A stretch of 64,000 bases of DNA from assembly GCF_037414475.1 (NCBI RefSeq), contig NZ_CP147913.1:558001-622000 (forward strand), written 5' to 3'. Under the pieces are notes generated by a model. That model did no database searches, was not told the origin of the DNA, and saw nothing but the letters and a program-made list of their open reading frames with translations. This document shows, piece after piece, positions 14,652 to 24,191 of this stretch (position 1 is its first letter; each line of letters begins with the position of its first letter). A program made the translations under genes and the position numbers. Source of the DNA: Myxococcus stipitatus. GTDB taxonomy: Bacteria > Myxococcota > Myxococcia > Myxococcales > Myxococcaceae.

Positions 14652-17363
14652 CTAGCCGCCCGACCCAAAGGAACCCAATCCCGCAACCGTGAAGTTCACA
14701 CCAGAAAATTCCAGTCCGAGATCACGCCGCAGGGTCACTACGCCCTCGACGCGCCAGCAGTCACATGCTGGCCCGTAGGACACACCCAGTGTCTGCTGCG
14801 TGAGAGGATTGAACATTCTGTTTTCTGTGATCTCTCGGTTTGTAGGATCCTGGGAGGGAGGCTGCACCAGAGCTTCGTACCGCACCCCGAGACCAAATCC
14901 GAGCATCAAACGCGTACCCGCGATGAGGGCCTGAGTCCGCTCGCTTGCAAAGAGACCGGGCGTTTCCCTGGATAGGCCGCCTACCAAGGCATCCAGAGGG
15001 CGGCGAAGCGAATCCGGCCCCAAGGCGTTGCGTGGCTCTCCGCGCACGAAGGCCAGGTCGCTGACGGAGAGGATGTTGTCGTAGCGGGCATAGAGCGCGT
15101 GGCCCTTGCCGTCGTCGATGGCGAAGTCGGCGCTGAGCTGGGTGAAGCGGCCGGTGTTCGGGTCGAAGCGAACCATGGCGCCACCGTTGAGGATGCCCGC
15201 GCTCGTGCTCAACCGCGCGAAGGTATCTCGCCATACCGGTTGTTCATCGACGTCCGGGGCCTTGTTGGCGGCGGGCACATAGCGCGTCAGGTCGAAGCCC
15301 TGACCGATGCGCAGGCGGAGCGGCTCGCGAATCCAGCTGCCAGTCTTCAAGCGCAGCGTCTGCTCCACCGAGAGCACACCCTGGAGGAAGCCTCGGGTGG
15401 CGCCGCCGCGCGTGAGGGGCACGGCGTGGTCGATTTCATCGTACGGCTGAGCCAGGTCGCCCTCGGGCGTGTGCACGAAAGGCACAGTGCCCCAGCCACC
15501 GGGTACGTAGCGCAGCTCCAGGGAGGGCGTGATGGCGTGGCGAACCGCCGCACTCTTGCCTTCCCACGTCCGGGTGAACTGCGTGTCCAGCAGGAGCCCC
15601 GCGATGGCGTAGCCCCGCTGCCAGGTCTTGCCGGTGAACTCCCCGGCCCAGACGTCCTGGCGCAGCGACAGCGAAGGCGTCAGCCGCGCGGCACGCCCCA
15701 GGGCCACGGAGGTGGACAGCCGCGAGGTGAAGTCGATCCGGTCCCTGGCCTCGCGATCCCCAGGGTCGAAGATGCCGTTGGACTGCCCCAGGTCGAGGGG
15801 CCAGTTGTACGCCTCCTCGGGCCGCCCTCCGAACGGGACGTACCTCCCATCGGGCCGGAAGATGCCGTCGAAGCCCTCGTCACCGAAGCCTCCCGTGAAG
15901 GGCGCCAGGCGGGTGAACTCCGTCCGCAGACCTCCGGTGAGCCCCAGCGCATCCAAGGGCCGCTCCGGCAGCGAGAACACGATGCCTGGGAGGCGCTGGA
16001 AGGTCTTCGGCCGAGGCAGGACCGACAGGCCCCGAGGATTATCGGCGCCGGCCGGGACGCGGTTCTCCTGGAAGAACAGATAGGGGAAACGGATGTCCTG
16101 TCGCAGCGATACATCCAGACCCGCGTAGAGGTCCGCCTGCCGCTGGTACACGGTGGCGGTGCTCCGCAGGTAGTCCACCCCCTGGATGAGGATGTCCGCG
16201 TTGAGGTCGCGCGTGTAGAAGCCGTCGGAGACAAACGCCGCGTCCACCCGGTCGAACCACCCCGAGCCCAGGTCCTGGAGGTGCTGCCACGACGCCTCAC
16301 CGCGCCAGCCACGAGGGACATCGACGTAGCGGGGCGGCTCACCCGTCACCAGTGGATGGTAATAGAACGTGCTGGTCGTGGGGTTGCGCAGGGGTCGAGA
16401 GTCATGCAGCAAGCCCAACGTGACGCGCCCTCGGGTCCGCTCACTGGGGACGTAGCGGAACTCCGTGAGCAGCCGAGGCCCCTTCACCCCAAACAGCTTG
16501 GGCTGCCGGTACGAAGTCGGGACCGGCGGCGTCGCGGGGTCCCCATCAACGTCGAGTTCGATCGGGATGTTCTCGAACCCCGAGCCCGAGTAGTAGCCGG
16601 GCGTAATCGTCAGGTCGTAGCTGCGCCCCAGCGTGAGGAAGAAGGGCTGCTGCACGCTGAGGCCATTGAGACCGGAAGCGCTCGGGCTGGGGATGAGAAA
16701 GCCGGTGCGCCGGTCCGACAGCGGCAGGTAGACCCACGGCAGCGCGAAGACGGGGACGGACTGCACGTACACCACGGGCCACGACAGCGTGGCGCGCTCG
16801 CCGAGGACGACGTTGGCGGAGCTGGCCTCCATGCGCCAGCTCGGCTCATCGGGGCCACACTCGCACGGGGTGAACGCCAGGTCATCCACCACGAAGGCGT
16901 TGGGGCCCGTGCGGCGGATGCGTGAGCCACTGAGGAGCACGGGCGTCTCGCCCATGGAGCGCAGCTCCTCGGGGCTCTTCGCCGCGAGCATCGCCTCCTG
17001 GGTGACCCCCTTCTTCTGCATGAAGAGGCCACCCTTGAGCGTGGCCTCGAAGCCGCGGATGTCCACCCGCACATCGTCGGCCACCGCGGCCATGCCGCCG
17101 GGGCCCACGAACATGACGTTGCCGGTGGCCGTGGCCACCTGGTTCGCCTCGTCGTAGGTCACCTCGTCCGAGCGCAGCAGCATCTCGCCGGTGCGCAGCT
17201 CGCAGTGGCCGCGCGCGGTGAGCAGCTGCTTGTCGGCCTCGTAGGTGAGGAAGTCGGCCGCCAGCTCCACCGTCTCGCCGGAGGGGAGCTGAACCTGGGT
17301 GGCGAGAGGAAACTGCGCCGTGGACACCAGCAGCGCAGCGGCGAGCGGAACGAGGAGGCTCAT
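14652..17363 (-). CDS. lptD: LPS-assembly protein LptD
   Basis: An outer-membrane beta-barrel that inserts lipopolysaccharide into the outer leaflet together with LptE. The 903-residue protein has a signal peptide (MSLLVPLAAALLVSTAQF), an N-terminal OstA/LptA-like domain (about residues 30-120: ELAADFLTYEADKQLLTARG, then GNVMFVGPGGMA) and a long C-terminal barrel with many amphipathic strands. A CECG motif occurs near residue 168. The last 350 bases (about 14652-15010) are visibly poorer in G+C, with A/T at many third positions, unlike the rest of the gene. It lies 46 bases downstream of the AMIN-protein gene and may be co-transcribed with it. Confidence 0.92.
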   Translation of the reverse strand: MSLLVPLAAALLVSTAQFPLATQVQLPSGETVELAADFLTYEADKQLLTARGHCELRTGEMLLRSDEVTYDEANQVATATGNVMFVGPGGMAAVADDVRVDIRGFEATLKGGLFMQKKGVTQEAMLAAKSPEELRSMGETPVLLSGSRIRRTGPNAFVVDDLAFTPCECGPDEPSWRMEASSANVVLGERATLSWPVVYVQSVPVFALPWVYLPLSDRRTGFLIPSPSASGLNGLSVQQPFFLTLGRSYDLTITPGYYSGSGFENIPIELDVDGDPATPPVPTSYRQPKLFGVKGPRLLTEFRYVPSERTRGRVTLGLLHDSRPLRNPTTSTFYYHPLVTGEPPRYVDVPRGWRGEASWQHLQDLGSGWFDRVDAAFVSDGFYTRDLNADILIQGVDYLRSTATVYQRQADLYAGLDVSLRQDIRFPYLFFQENRVPAGADNPRGLSVLPRPKTFQRLPGIVFSLPERPLDALGLTGGLRTEFTRLAPFTGGFGDEGFDGIFRPDGRYVPFGGRPEEAYNWPLDLGQSNGIFDPGDREARDRIDFTSRLSTSVALGRAARLTPSLSLRQDVWAGEFTGKTWQRGYAIAGLLLDTQFTRTWEGKSAAVRHAITPSLELRYVPGGWGTVPFVHTPEGDLAQPYDEIDHAVPLTRGGATRGFLQGVLSVEQTLRLKTGSWIREPLRLRIGQGFDLTRYVPAANKAPDVDEQPVWRDTFARLSTSAGILNGGAMVRFDPNTGRFTQLSADFAIDDGKGHALYARYDNILSVSDLAFVRGEPRNALGPDSLRRPLDALVGGLSRETPGLFASERTQALIAGTRLMLGFGLGVRYEALVQPPSQDPTNREITENRMFNPLTQQTLGVSYGPACDCWRVEGVVTLRRDLGLEFSGVNFTVAGLGSFGSGG

Positions 17364-17409
17364 TCAGGGGTGCAAGGTATGCCGCGCCACGGCCGCGCGC
17401 TGCCCCTTA

Positions 17410-18846
17410 TCACCGAGCGGTGCGCTGAAAATCCAACGAAATGACGTTGCCGTCCTGCCGGGCCTGCACCGGAGCGGTCTGCCGGAGCTGGATGGTGACA
17501 CGCACATTGCGGCCATCCGCGTCCGCCTCCACCTTGGTGACGGGCGAGTTGAAGTAGGACGTGTCCAGCGGACGCGTGTTGTTGCTCAGGTCGATGCGGC
17601 TGTTCTCCAGCTCCAGCACCACCGCGTTGCCCTGCTCGCTCACGGTGTAGCGCGCCGGCTCGTTGGTCTGGACGAAGACGCGCGAGGCGCTGGGCTGCTG
17701 CTGGAACCCCACGAGCGTCATCGTCTTGCGCCGCGACGACACCTCGACCGAGCCACCACTGCTGGCCACCTCGCGACGCTCGCGGGGCGCGGCCATGGCC
17801 AGGCGCTCCTGCTGGCGGCGCTCACGCTCGGCGCGGGCCTCCTCCTCGCGCTGGCGACGAGCCTCCGCGGCCTCATCCTTCGCGGCCTGGGCGGCGGCGC
17901 GCTTCTCCTCCTTCGCGGCCTGGGCCGAAGCGCGACGCTCCTCCTCCTCGGCCTGGGCGGTGGCGCGCTTCTCTTCCGCGGCGGTCTTCGCGGCCGCGCG
18001 AGCCTCCTCCTTCTCGCGCTTCTTCTGGTCCGCGGCGGCCTGGGCCGAGGCGTAGCGCTCGTCTTCCGCGGCCTTCGCGGCGGCACGGGCCTCCTCGTCC
18101 TGACGCTTGCGCTCGTCGGCGGCAGCCTGCGCGGAGGCACGGGCCTCCTCTTCCTGGCGCTTGCGCTCATCGGCGGCGGCCTGGGAGGCGCGCTGCTCCT
18201 CGGCGCGAGCCTCGGCATCCCGCTGACGCTGGCGCTCCCGCTCCGCCTCGGCGTCCGCCTGGGCCCGGGCGGTGGCCTCGGCCGCGGCCTTCTCCTGGGC
18301 CTGACGCTCGGCCTCAGCGCGAGCCGTGGCCTCCGCAGTGGCCTTGTCCTGAGCCTGGCGCTCGGCTTCGGCGCGGGCGGCGGCCTGGGCCGCGGAGCCA
18401 TCCGTGGCGGGCTTCTCGGCGGGCTGTGCCCCGGCGGCCGGAGCCTGGGCCACGGCCTGTCCCGCGCTGCCCGCCACCTTGACGATGAGCTGGCTGTCGG
18501 TGGCCTGGATGTCGGTCTCCACCTCGCGCTCGTAGCCGATGAGCACGCGGGCGATGGCGGACTCATCCGAGCCGTAGCTGGCGGTGCGGATGCCCGTCAC
18601 CGTGCCATTGCCCACCTGAGTCTCCTCCGGGACGTCGGAGAAGACGGCCTCGGAGATGTCGATGACGAGCCGGGGCGGGTCCGTCATCGTGAAGGTGGTG
18701 AAGTTCGCCTTCTTCGAGCCGGTGATGGTCACCGTTCCGCCATTCACCTGGACGCTGGTGATGGTGTTCAGGTTCGCCGGGGCCTGCGCGAGCGCCCAGA
18801 AGGGCACGAGCACCACGCCGAGCAGCCACACCGCTGAGGCCTTCAT
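17410..18846 (-). CDS. AMIN-domain periplasmic protein with TolA-like helical linker
   Basis: A 478-residue exported protein. A signal peptide (MKASAVWLLGVVLVPFWALA) precedes an AMIN domain (about residues 25-125). A long charged helical stretch (about 150-370) follows, made of repeats such as AAADERKRQEEEARASAQ, very rich in Ala, Glu, Arg and Lys. A second AMIN-like domain lies at the C-terminus (about 385-478). AMIN domains bind peptidoglycan or localise envelope proteins (AmiC, PilQ). The helical rod resembles TolA and could span the periplasm. An in-frame TTG precedes the ATG at 18846. It is upstream of lptD on the same strand, which suggests an envelope role. Confidence 0.8.
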   Translation of the reverse strand: MKASAVWLLGVVLVPFWALAQAPANLNTITSVQVNGGTVTITGSKKANFTTFTMTDPPRLVIDISEAVFSDVPEETQVGNGTVTGIRTASYGSDESAIARVLIGYEREVETDIQATDSQLIVKVAGSAGQAVAQAPAAGAQPAEKPATDGSAAQAAARAEAERQAQDKATAEATARAEAERQAQEKAAAEATARAQADAEAERERQRQRDAEARAEEQRASQAAADERKRQEEEARASAQAAADERKRQDEEARAAAKAAEDERYASAQAAADQKKREKEEARAAAKTAAEEKRATAQAEEEERRASAQAAKEEKRAAAQAAKDEAAEARRQREEEARAERERRQQERLAMAAPRERREVASSGGSVEVSSRRKTMTLVGFQQQPSASRVFVQTNEPARYTVSEQGNAVVLELENSRIDLSNNTRPLDTSYFNSPVTKVEADADGRNVRVTIQLRQTAPVQARQDGNVISLDFQRTAR

Positions 18847-18928
18847 CAACCACTCCCGTTCACGTTGACAGAGGGCACGGATGGTAGCACGCGTGCCCTT
18901 CCCTCCAACTTTCCAGCCGGACGGCCCT

Positions 18929-20203
18929 TCAACGCAGGCGCGGCAGGGCCGGCGAACGGTGGCGGTGCGTCCGGGCGTACTCGATGAGGTTCTTGATGTC
19001 GTAGCAGATTTGCCGGATGTCGTGCCCCATCGTCAGCTCGATGTGGCTGTTGCCCTTGACCGGCCGCCAGAGGAGGTACTCGCTCTTGGCCGCGCGATAC
19101 ACGCTGCGCGTGGATTCCACCGAGGCCAGCGGGTCCATGTCCCCGAAGATGATGGCCATGGGGATTTGAATCTTCTCGAAGCCACGCTTGAAGTCGTAGC
19201 CGGTGCGGTAGCAGACCATCTCCCCACGGCGAATCCACCGGGCGAACTGCTCCAACACCTTACGCGGCTCGCGCTCGCCCCCCTCGCGCAGGAGCCAGCG
19301 GATGTCGTCCGTCCCCACCCGCTCCGGGTTGATGAGCCGGTTCACCCGGGTGTTGAGCTGCTGATACAGGGGCGAATCCTCCGCCTTCCCAATCTGCCGC
19401 TCCACGAACTTGAGGATGAGGTCCACGGGCACCGCGTCGAAGCGCAGCTTGCGCCGGGACTCGGGCTCCAGCCTGCGCCCCAGCTTCGAGTTCACCGCGC
19501 CCACGCTCCGCGCCAGCACCTTCTGCCCCAGTTCCTCCACCTGCCCGCCCAGGTTGATGCCCGCGAGCGTGAGGTCGATCATCCCGCCCAGCATCGGCGC
19601 GCCGTGCGCCAGCATGCGCAGCGACATGAAGCCGCGCCCCAGGTCCGCCGGCGCGCCAATGGTGATGAGGCCCTCGAAGTCATCGTGGATGCCGGTGTAG
19701 CCGTAGCCCAGCATCCCGCCCATGGAGTGGCCGCAGTAGAAGATGCGCTCGCGGCGGGTGATGCGCTTCACCCCCGAGACCGCCGCCGGTAAGTCGTAGA
19801 GGAAGTAGCTGTCGAGGTCCCATCCGTACTTCAGGTCCGGCGGCAGGGGGCGCTTGAAGCGCTCGGCCCGCTCCCGCTGGAAGTCGAGCGAGCTCTTGCC
19901 GTGGCCCCGAAGCTCCAGGATGTGGATGTCCACGCCGAAGAACAGCAGGTTCTTGACGAACTGCCCGCTCGTCCACGTGTGCCGGTTCTGAGAGAAGCCG
20001 TGCACCAGCAGCAGCGGCTCCCCGAACAGCGGCTGGGCGAAGGGCTGCTTCACCGGACGGTAACGGGTGATGACCAGCGACCAACCGTCCGCGGTCTCCA
20101 CCACGTAGTTCGTCTTCACATAGAGCGCCCGGAAGTCGACTTCATCGATGGACGGGATGGCGGGCCCCGTCGTTGTCGCGGCTCTCCAGTCCGGCAGGCG
20201 CAT
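18929..20203 (-). CDS. Alpha/beta hydrolase, lipase-like
   Basis: A 424-residue alpha/beta hydrolase. The nucleophile elbow is GHSMGG (Ser). The oxyanion region is LLLVHGFSQN, the acid is in IIFGDMDPLAS, and a His lies near the end in GNSHIELTMG. ILELRGHGKS is typical of the fold. No signal peptide is present. The length and the central insertion (LTLAGINLGGQVEELGQK and after) resemble large lipases or polyhydroxyalkanoate-type enzymes; the substrate is unknown. The ATG at 20203 is a natural start. It is separated from folC by 176 bases with no recognised feature. Confidence 0.88.
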   Translation of the reverse strand: MRLPDWRAATTTGPAIPSIDEVDFRALYVKTNYVVETADGWSLVITRYRPVKQPFAQPLFGEPLLLVHGFSQNRHTWTSGQFVKNLLFFGVDIHILELRGHGKSSLDFQRERAERFKRPLPPDLKYGWDLDSYFLYDLPAAVSGVKRITRRERIFYCGHSMGGMLGYGYTGIHDDFEGLITIGAPADLGRGFMSLRMLAHGAPMLGGMIDLTLAGINLGGQVEELGQKVLARSVGAVNSKLGRRLEPESRRKLRFDAVPVDLILKFVERQIGKAEDSPLYQQLNTRVNRLINPERVGTDDIRWLLREGGEREPRKVLEQFARWIRRGEMVCYRTGYDFKRGFEKIQIPMAIIFGDMDPLASVESTRSVYRAAKSEYLLWRPVKGNSHIELTMGHDIRQICYDIKNLIEYARTHRHRSPALPRLR

Positions 20204-20379
20204 GCCTTGAATCTACGGCGGCTGATGCAACGCGCCAAGGATTCAACCCCTCTGCCCCCGCGCCCTGCTCACCCAGGATGGGGGGACCCTCCCTGGAAGG
20301 TCATCCCCGTGTGTACCACCTGGCGGGAGGTCGCCCGCGAGTCCTGGCCCCTGTCACCCAGGCGGCTTGTGACCATCCT

Positions 20380-21663
20380 TCAGGGCAGGCTCACGCGAGC
20401 ACGCACCATCCCCACCAGGAAGAGCGAGCCGGTGCAGAGGACGATACCGTCCGGGCCCGCCCGCCTGCGAGCCTCCGCCAGCGCCGCGTCCACGTCCGGC
20501 CAGGCCGTCACATCGGAAGCAAGCGCGCGGGCTTCATCCAGGTAGGCCACCGGAGCCAGCGAGCGCGGCGTGTCGAGCGGCGTCAGCTGCACGGAAGCAC
20601 ACGCGGGGAAGAGGGCCCGCATCATCGGCCCCCGGTCCTTGTCCGCCACCACCCCGAAGACACAGTGCACGGGACGTCCCGCATAGAGCGCCCGCAGCGA
20701 GGCCAGCAGCACCGCCACACCCGCCGGGTTGTGTGCCCCGTCCAGCAGGACGGTGGGCCGCTCCCCTACTTCCTCCAGCCGCCCAGGCCAGCGCGCCGAG
20801 CCCACCCCCGCCGTCGCCGCCTCGATGGGCACTCGAACCCCACGGGCGTCGAGCGCCTCCAGACAGGCCAACGCCACCGCGGCGTTCTGGCGTTGATGCG
20901 GCCCTCTCAACGACGGCCGGAGTCCATCGAGCCGCCACGCGGGCCCCTGATACGACAGGCTCCCATCGGACTGGAGCGCGGCGGAGAAATCCCGGCCCTC
21001 CACCCACAGGGGGACGGACAGCTCGCGGGCCTTCACCTCGATGGCCGCCAAGGCCTCCGGCTCCTGCATCGACACCACACAGGGCACTCCGGGCTTGAGG
21101 ATGCCCGCCTTCTCTCCCGCGATGGCGCCGAGCGTGTGGCCCAGGTACTCCATGTGGTCGAAGGAGACGGGAGTAATCGCCGTCACCGTCGAGGGCACGG
21201 CGGTGGTCGCATCCAGCCGGCCGCCCAGCCCCGTCTCCAGGACGACCACGTCCACGCCCACGCGGGCGAAGTGCCACAGCGCCACGACGGTGCCGAACTC
21301 GAAGTACGTCATCGGCTCCGCGACAGCGGACGGGTAGCGCTCCAGCACGTCGAGGATGGCGCGACCGAAGTCCGCGTCGGAGATGTCCACGCCATCCACG
21401 CGGATGCGCTCATTGACGCGCATCAGGTGCGGAGACGTGTAGAGCCCCACGCGGTGGCCCGCGGCCTGGAGCGCGGTGGCGGCGAAGGCGCAGGTGCTGC
21501 CCTTGCCGTTGGTGCCCGCGACGTGGAGCACCGGATAGCGGCGCTCCGGATGTCCCAGCGCGTCCAACGCCTCGCGCACCCGCTCCAGCCCCAACTTGAT
21601 GCCGGAGGGGTTCAGCCGCGCGAGGAAGGCCAGTGCGGCCTCGGGTGTCCTGGGCGCGCTCAT
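20380..21663 (-). CDS. folC: Bifunctional dihydrofolate/folylpolyglutamate synthase (FolC)
   Basis: Adds L-glutamate to dihydropteroate and to folates using ATP, retaining folates in the cytoplasm. The 427-residue protein has the ATP-binding loop GTNGKGST at residues 50-57, the Mur-ligase-like central domain, and the conserved LLDGAHNPAG block of the C-terminal domain. Length is normal for the family. The ATG at 21663 is chosen because CTGGAG lies eight bases upstream; a GTG six bases earlier is possible. It follows accD on the same strand with a gap of about 24 bases, an arrangement common in Proteobacteria, so the two are probably one operon. Confidence 0.94.
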   Translation of the reverse strand: MSAPRTPEAALAFLARLNPSGIKLGLERVREALDALGHPERRYPVLHVAGTNGKGSTCAFAATALQAAGHRVGLYTSPHLMRVNERIRVDGVDISDADFGRAILDVLERYPSAVAEPMTYFEFGTVVALWHFARVGVDVVVLETGLGGRLDATTAVPSTVTAITPVSFDHMEYLGHTLGAIAGEKAGILKPGVPCVVSMQEPEALAAIEVKARELSVPLWVEGRDFSAALQSDGSLSYQGPAWRLDGLRPSLRGPHQRQNAAVALACLEALDARGVRVPIEAATAGVGSARWPGRLEEVGERPTVLLDGAHNPAGVAVLLASLRALYAGRPVHCVFGVVADKDRGPMMRALFPACASVQLTPLDTPRSLAPVAYLDEARALASDVTAWPDVDAALAEARRRAGPDGIVLCTGSLFLVGMVRARVSLP

Positions 21664-21687
21664 GTCCACGGCTCCAGGGGCGCGGGC

Positions 21688-22539
21688 TCAGCCCAGCAGG
21701 CCGAGGATCTGCCCGAGCTTCGCGCGCAGGTCCTTGCGGTTGACGATGTTGTCGATCATCCCGTGCTCGAGCAGGAACTCCGAGCGCTGGAAGCCCTCCG
21801 GCAGCTTCTGGCGGATGGTCTGCTCGATGACGCGCGGACCGGCGAAGCCGATGAGCGCCTTGGGCTCGGCGAGGATGACGTCCCCCAGCCACGAGAACGA
21901 CGCGGCCACGCCGCCCGTCGTCGGGTGCAGGAGCACGGAGATGTAGGGCTTGTTGCCGGTGCGGAAGCGGGCGATGGCCGCGGAGGTCTTCGCCATCTGC
22001 ATCAGGGAGAAGATGCCCTCCTGCATGCGCGCGCCGCCGGACGCGGAGAAGATGAGCGCGGAGCACTTCAGCTCGTGCGCCCGCTCGAAGACACGCGCCA
22101 CCTTCTCACCCACCACCGAGCCCATGGAGCCGCCCATGAACTCGAACACGAAGGCGCCCACGGAGACCTGGTGTCCGCCGATGCGGCCCACGCCGGAGAT
22201 GAACGCGTCATTCTCCTCCAGGTTCTTGCGCGTGGACTTCAGCCGGTCCTTGTACTTCTTCGAGTCGCTGAACCCGAGCGGGTCCTGCGGCTCCAGCTCC
22301 TTGTCGAACTCCTCGAAGCTGGAAGGGTCCAGCAACGTCGCCAGCCGCGCGCGCGCGTTCCAGGGATGGTGGTGGTCGCAGTGCGGACACACCATCCAGT
22401 TCTTCTCCAGCTCCTGCCGGTAGATGATCTCGTCGCAGTTCTCGCACTTGGCCCACAGGCCTTCCATGCGAGACGGACCGGGCTCGGGCTGCTGCTGGGT
22501 GTCGACGGCGATGCGGGGCTTCTTCGAGAACCAGGCCAT
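21688..22539 (-). CDS. accD: Acetyl-CoA carboxylase carboxyltransferase subunit beta (AccD)
   Basis: The beta subunit of the carboxyltransferase that makes malonyl-CoA, the first committed step of fatty acid synthesis. It pairs with AccA, which is not in this window. From MAWFSKKP the protein has 283 residues. The N-terminal zinc ribbon is intact (CENC at 32-35, CPHC at 51-54). The catalytic core has the GGSMGSVVGEK, FSASGGARMQEG and HPTTGGVAASF blocks. An in-frame start 13 codons upstream is less likely, since MAWF is the usual AccD start. The gene order accD-folC is widespread. Confidence 0.96.
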   Translation of the reverse strand: MAWFSKKPRIAVDTQQQPEPGPSRMEGLWAKCENCDEIIYRQELEKNWMVCPHCDHHHPWNARARLATLLDPSSFEEFDKELEPQDPLGFSDSKKYKDRLKSTRKNLEENDAFISGVGRIGGHQVSVGAFVFEFMGGSMGSVVGEKVARVFERAHELKCSALIFSASGGARMQEGIFSLMQMAKTSAAIARFRTGNKPYISVLLHPTTGGVAASFSWLGDVILAEPKALIGFAGPRVIEQTIRQKLPEGFQRSEFLLEHGMIDNIVNRKDLRAKLGQILGLLG

Positions 22540-22631
22540 GGGACGGCGGGGGTTAATCCGACCGTTCGCGCCCGTCAACCGTTCCGTGTGGCGCGGCGCG
22601 TCGCGGCTACCCTGGGAGCCACGGTTCCCCG

Positions 22632-23387
22632 CTACAGCTGGAAGGTGTCACCCAGCTCCAGGACCTCCACCGGCATGTGGGCCAGCTCCTTCTTGAGCTG
22701 GGCCACGAACGCCGGCTTGAGGTGGTAGAGGAGGACGGAGGCCCCGTTGCGCTCGAACTTCTGGAGCTCCCGCTCCAGCGTGTGGGGCGTCAGGTGGCCG
22801 GAGATGTCCGCCAGGGACTGGAGCTTGTTGGGGAACGACGTCTCCACGAGGAGCGCCTTGAGGTTGCGCGTCTCGTTGAGCGCCTTCCAGAGCTTGTCGG
22901 TGGGCCCGGTGTCACCGCTCATGGCGAGCGCGCTCTTCCCGTTGGAGATGATGAAGCCGCAGGACTCCACCGGGTGGCTGACCGGGACGCTCCGCACCGT
23001 GTAGGGCCCCACCTCGAAGGTGCCGCCCGCGCGGAACGTCTTGATGCGCAGGACGGGGTTGGCCTTCGTGGGGATGCGGGTGAAGTCCGGCCACAGGGCG
23101 TTGTTGAACATGTTGTCGCGCAGGGCCTTGGCACACTCGCGCGACGCATGGATGGTGACGGGCTTGTCCCGGCGGCCGATGACCAGGTCGGCCATCAGCG
23201 GCAGGTCCTTCACGTGGTCGAAGTGGCTGTGCCCCACCAGGACGTGGTCCACCTGGCAGAGCTCCTCCAGCGACAGCGTCCCTGTCAGCGCGCCCGCGTC
23301 GAGCGCCAGCACGTCGTCGACGAGGAAACACGTGCTCTTGCACGTGGGGAGCTCGCCACCGTGACAGCCGAGGACACGGAGCTTCAC
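22632..23387 (-). CDS. Metallo-hydrolase, probable class II 3',5'-cyclic-nucleotide phosphodiesterase
   Basis: A 251-residue metallo-beta-lactamase-fold enzyme. The metal motif HSHFDH (His 53, His 55, Asp 57, His 58) fits both the MBL fold and class II cyclic-nucleotide phosphodiesterases (yeast PDE1, cpdP). Further metal ligands are likely in VSHPVES and MSGDTGPTD and in the C-terminal YHLKP. Like class II enzymes it has a Cys-rich N-terminus (LGCHGGELPTCKSTCFLVDD). It starts with GTG one base after the stop of a Crp-type cNMP-binding protein, so the two are surely co-transcribed. That supports hydrolysis of cAMP or cGMP, but another MBL substrate is possible. Confidence 0.78.
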   Translation of the reverse strand: MKLRVLGCHGGELPTCKSTCFLVDDVLALDAGALTGTLSLEELCQVDHVLVGHSHFDHVKDLPLMADLVIGRRDKPVTIHASRECAKALRDNMFNNALWPDFTRIPTKANPVLRIKTFRAGGTFEVGPYTVRSVPVSHPVESCGFIISNGKSALAMSGDTGPTDKLWKALNETRNLKALLVETSFPNKLQSLADISGHLTPHTLERELQKFERNGASVLLYHLKPAFVAQLKKELAHMPVEVLELGDTFQL

Positions 23388-23388
23388 G

Positions 23389-24039
23389 CTAGAGGTCTCC
23401 GAACTTCCACTTCATCTCCAGGTATTGGAGGAAGTCGTGGAGTCTGGCCGTGTCGTACACGGTGACTCGGTCGCCACTGCGCGCGATGAGGCCCGCGCGG
23501 ACCAGCCGCTCGAGCACGTTGCGCACGGCGGGCTCGCCCACGCCAATCTGGCGAGGCATCTCACGGATGACGAAGTCGACGTCGGTGCCGTCGTCGGCGG
23601 GGCGGCCCCGCGTCGTGGCGAGCTGGATGAGCTGGTGCACCACGCGGCTGGCGGGGTCGTTGTGCAGCAGGTTCTCGATTTGCGCGTCGGCCTCTGAGAG
23701 CCGCTCGGCCAGCTTCTTGATCATCCGGACGGCGATCTCCGCGTTGCCGCGGATCATCGCCTCGAATGTCTTGGGGTCGATGACGAGCAGCCGGGCGTCC
23801 TCGTTGACGACCGCGGACGCGTTGCGGGGTTTGTTGGAGATGATGGCCATCTCCCCGAAGAACTCTCCGGGCCCCAGCACCGCGAGCACCTTCTCCACAT
23901 CCCGGACCCGCTTGGAGATGGAGACCTTGCCGGCCTGGATGACGTACATCTCACGGCCGGCTTCTCCCTCGCGAAAGAGCTCGGTGCCCTTGGAGAATTC
24001 CTTGCCGAAACGTTGAAAGAGGGTTTCCTCGGCGCCCAT
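23389..24039 (-). CDS. Crp/Fnr-family cyclic-nucleotide-binding regulator
   Basis: A 216-residue protein. The N-terminal cNMP-binding beta-roll (about residues 18-110) shows a phosphate-binding-cassette-like block: [10 protein letters not shown] followed by KPRNASAV, with an Arg in the expected place. A dimerisation helix ([20 protein letters not shown]) follows, then a winged helix ([32 protein letters not shown]). It probably regulates transcription in response to a cyclic nucleotide. The ATG at 24039 is chosen over an in-frame TTG at 24054. It is first in a two-gene operon with a putative cyclic-nucleotide phosphodiesterase and divergent from purM. Confidence 0.88.
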   Translation of the reverse strand: MGAEETLFQRFGKEFSKGTELFREGEAGREMYVIQAGKVSISKRVRDVEKVLAVLGPGEFFGEMAIISNKPRNASAVVNEDARLLVIDPKTFEAMIRGNAEIAVRMIKKLAERLSEADAQIENLLHNDPASRVVHQLIQLATTRGRPADDGTDVDFVIREMPRQIGVGEPAVRNVLERLVRAGLIARSGDRVTVYDTARLHDFLQYLEMKWKFGDL

Positions 24040-24191
24040 CCTGCGAGGAGTCAATCAGCCCCTCCCCCCCTGGTCAAATTCCCTTTTGTGTGGACCGGTG
24101 GGACAGGCTGTCCAGGCGGGCTCGACACAAACCCGACACCCCCATGTCGAGGCCCGAGACAACGGGCGCGCCTGTCGATAGAAGGCCGCGC

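Noticed and set aside
17299..18837. An open frame of 512 codons giving a Leu/Gly/Arg-rich repeat protein.
   Set aside because: It is the complement of the Ala/Glu/Arg-rich helical linker of the AMIN protein. The apparent repeats only mirror that region.
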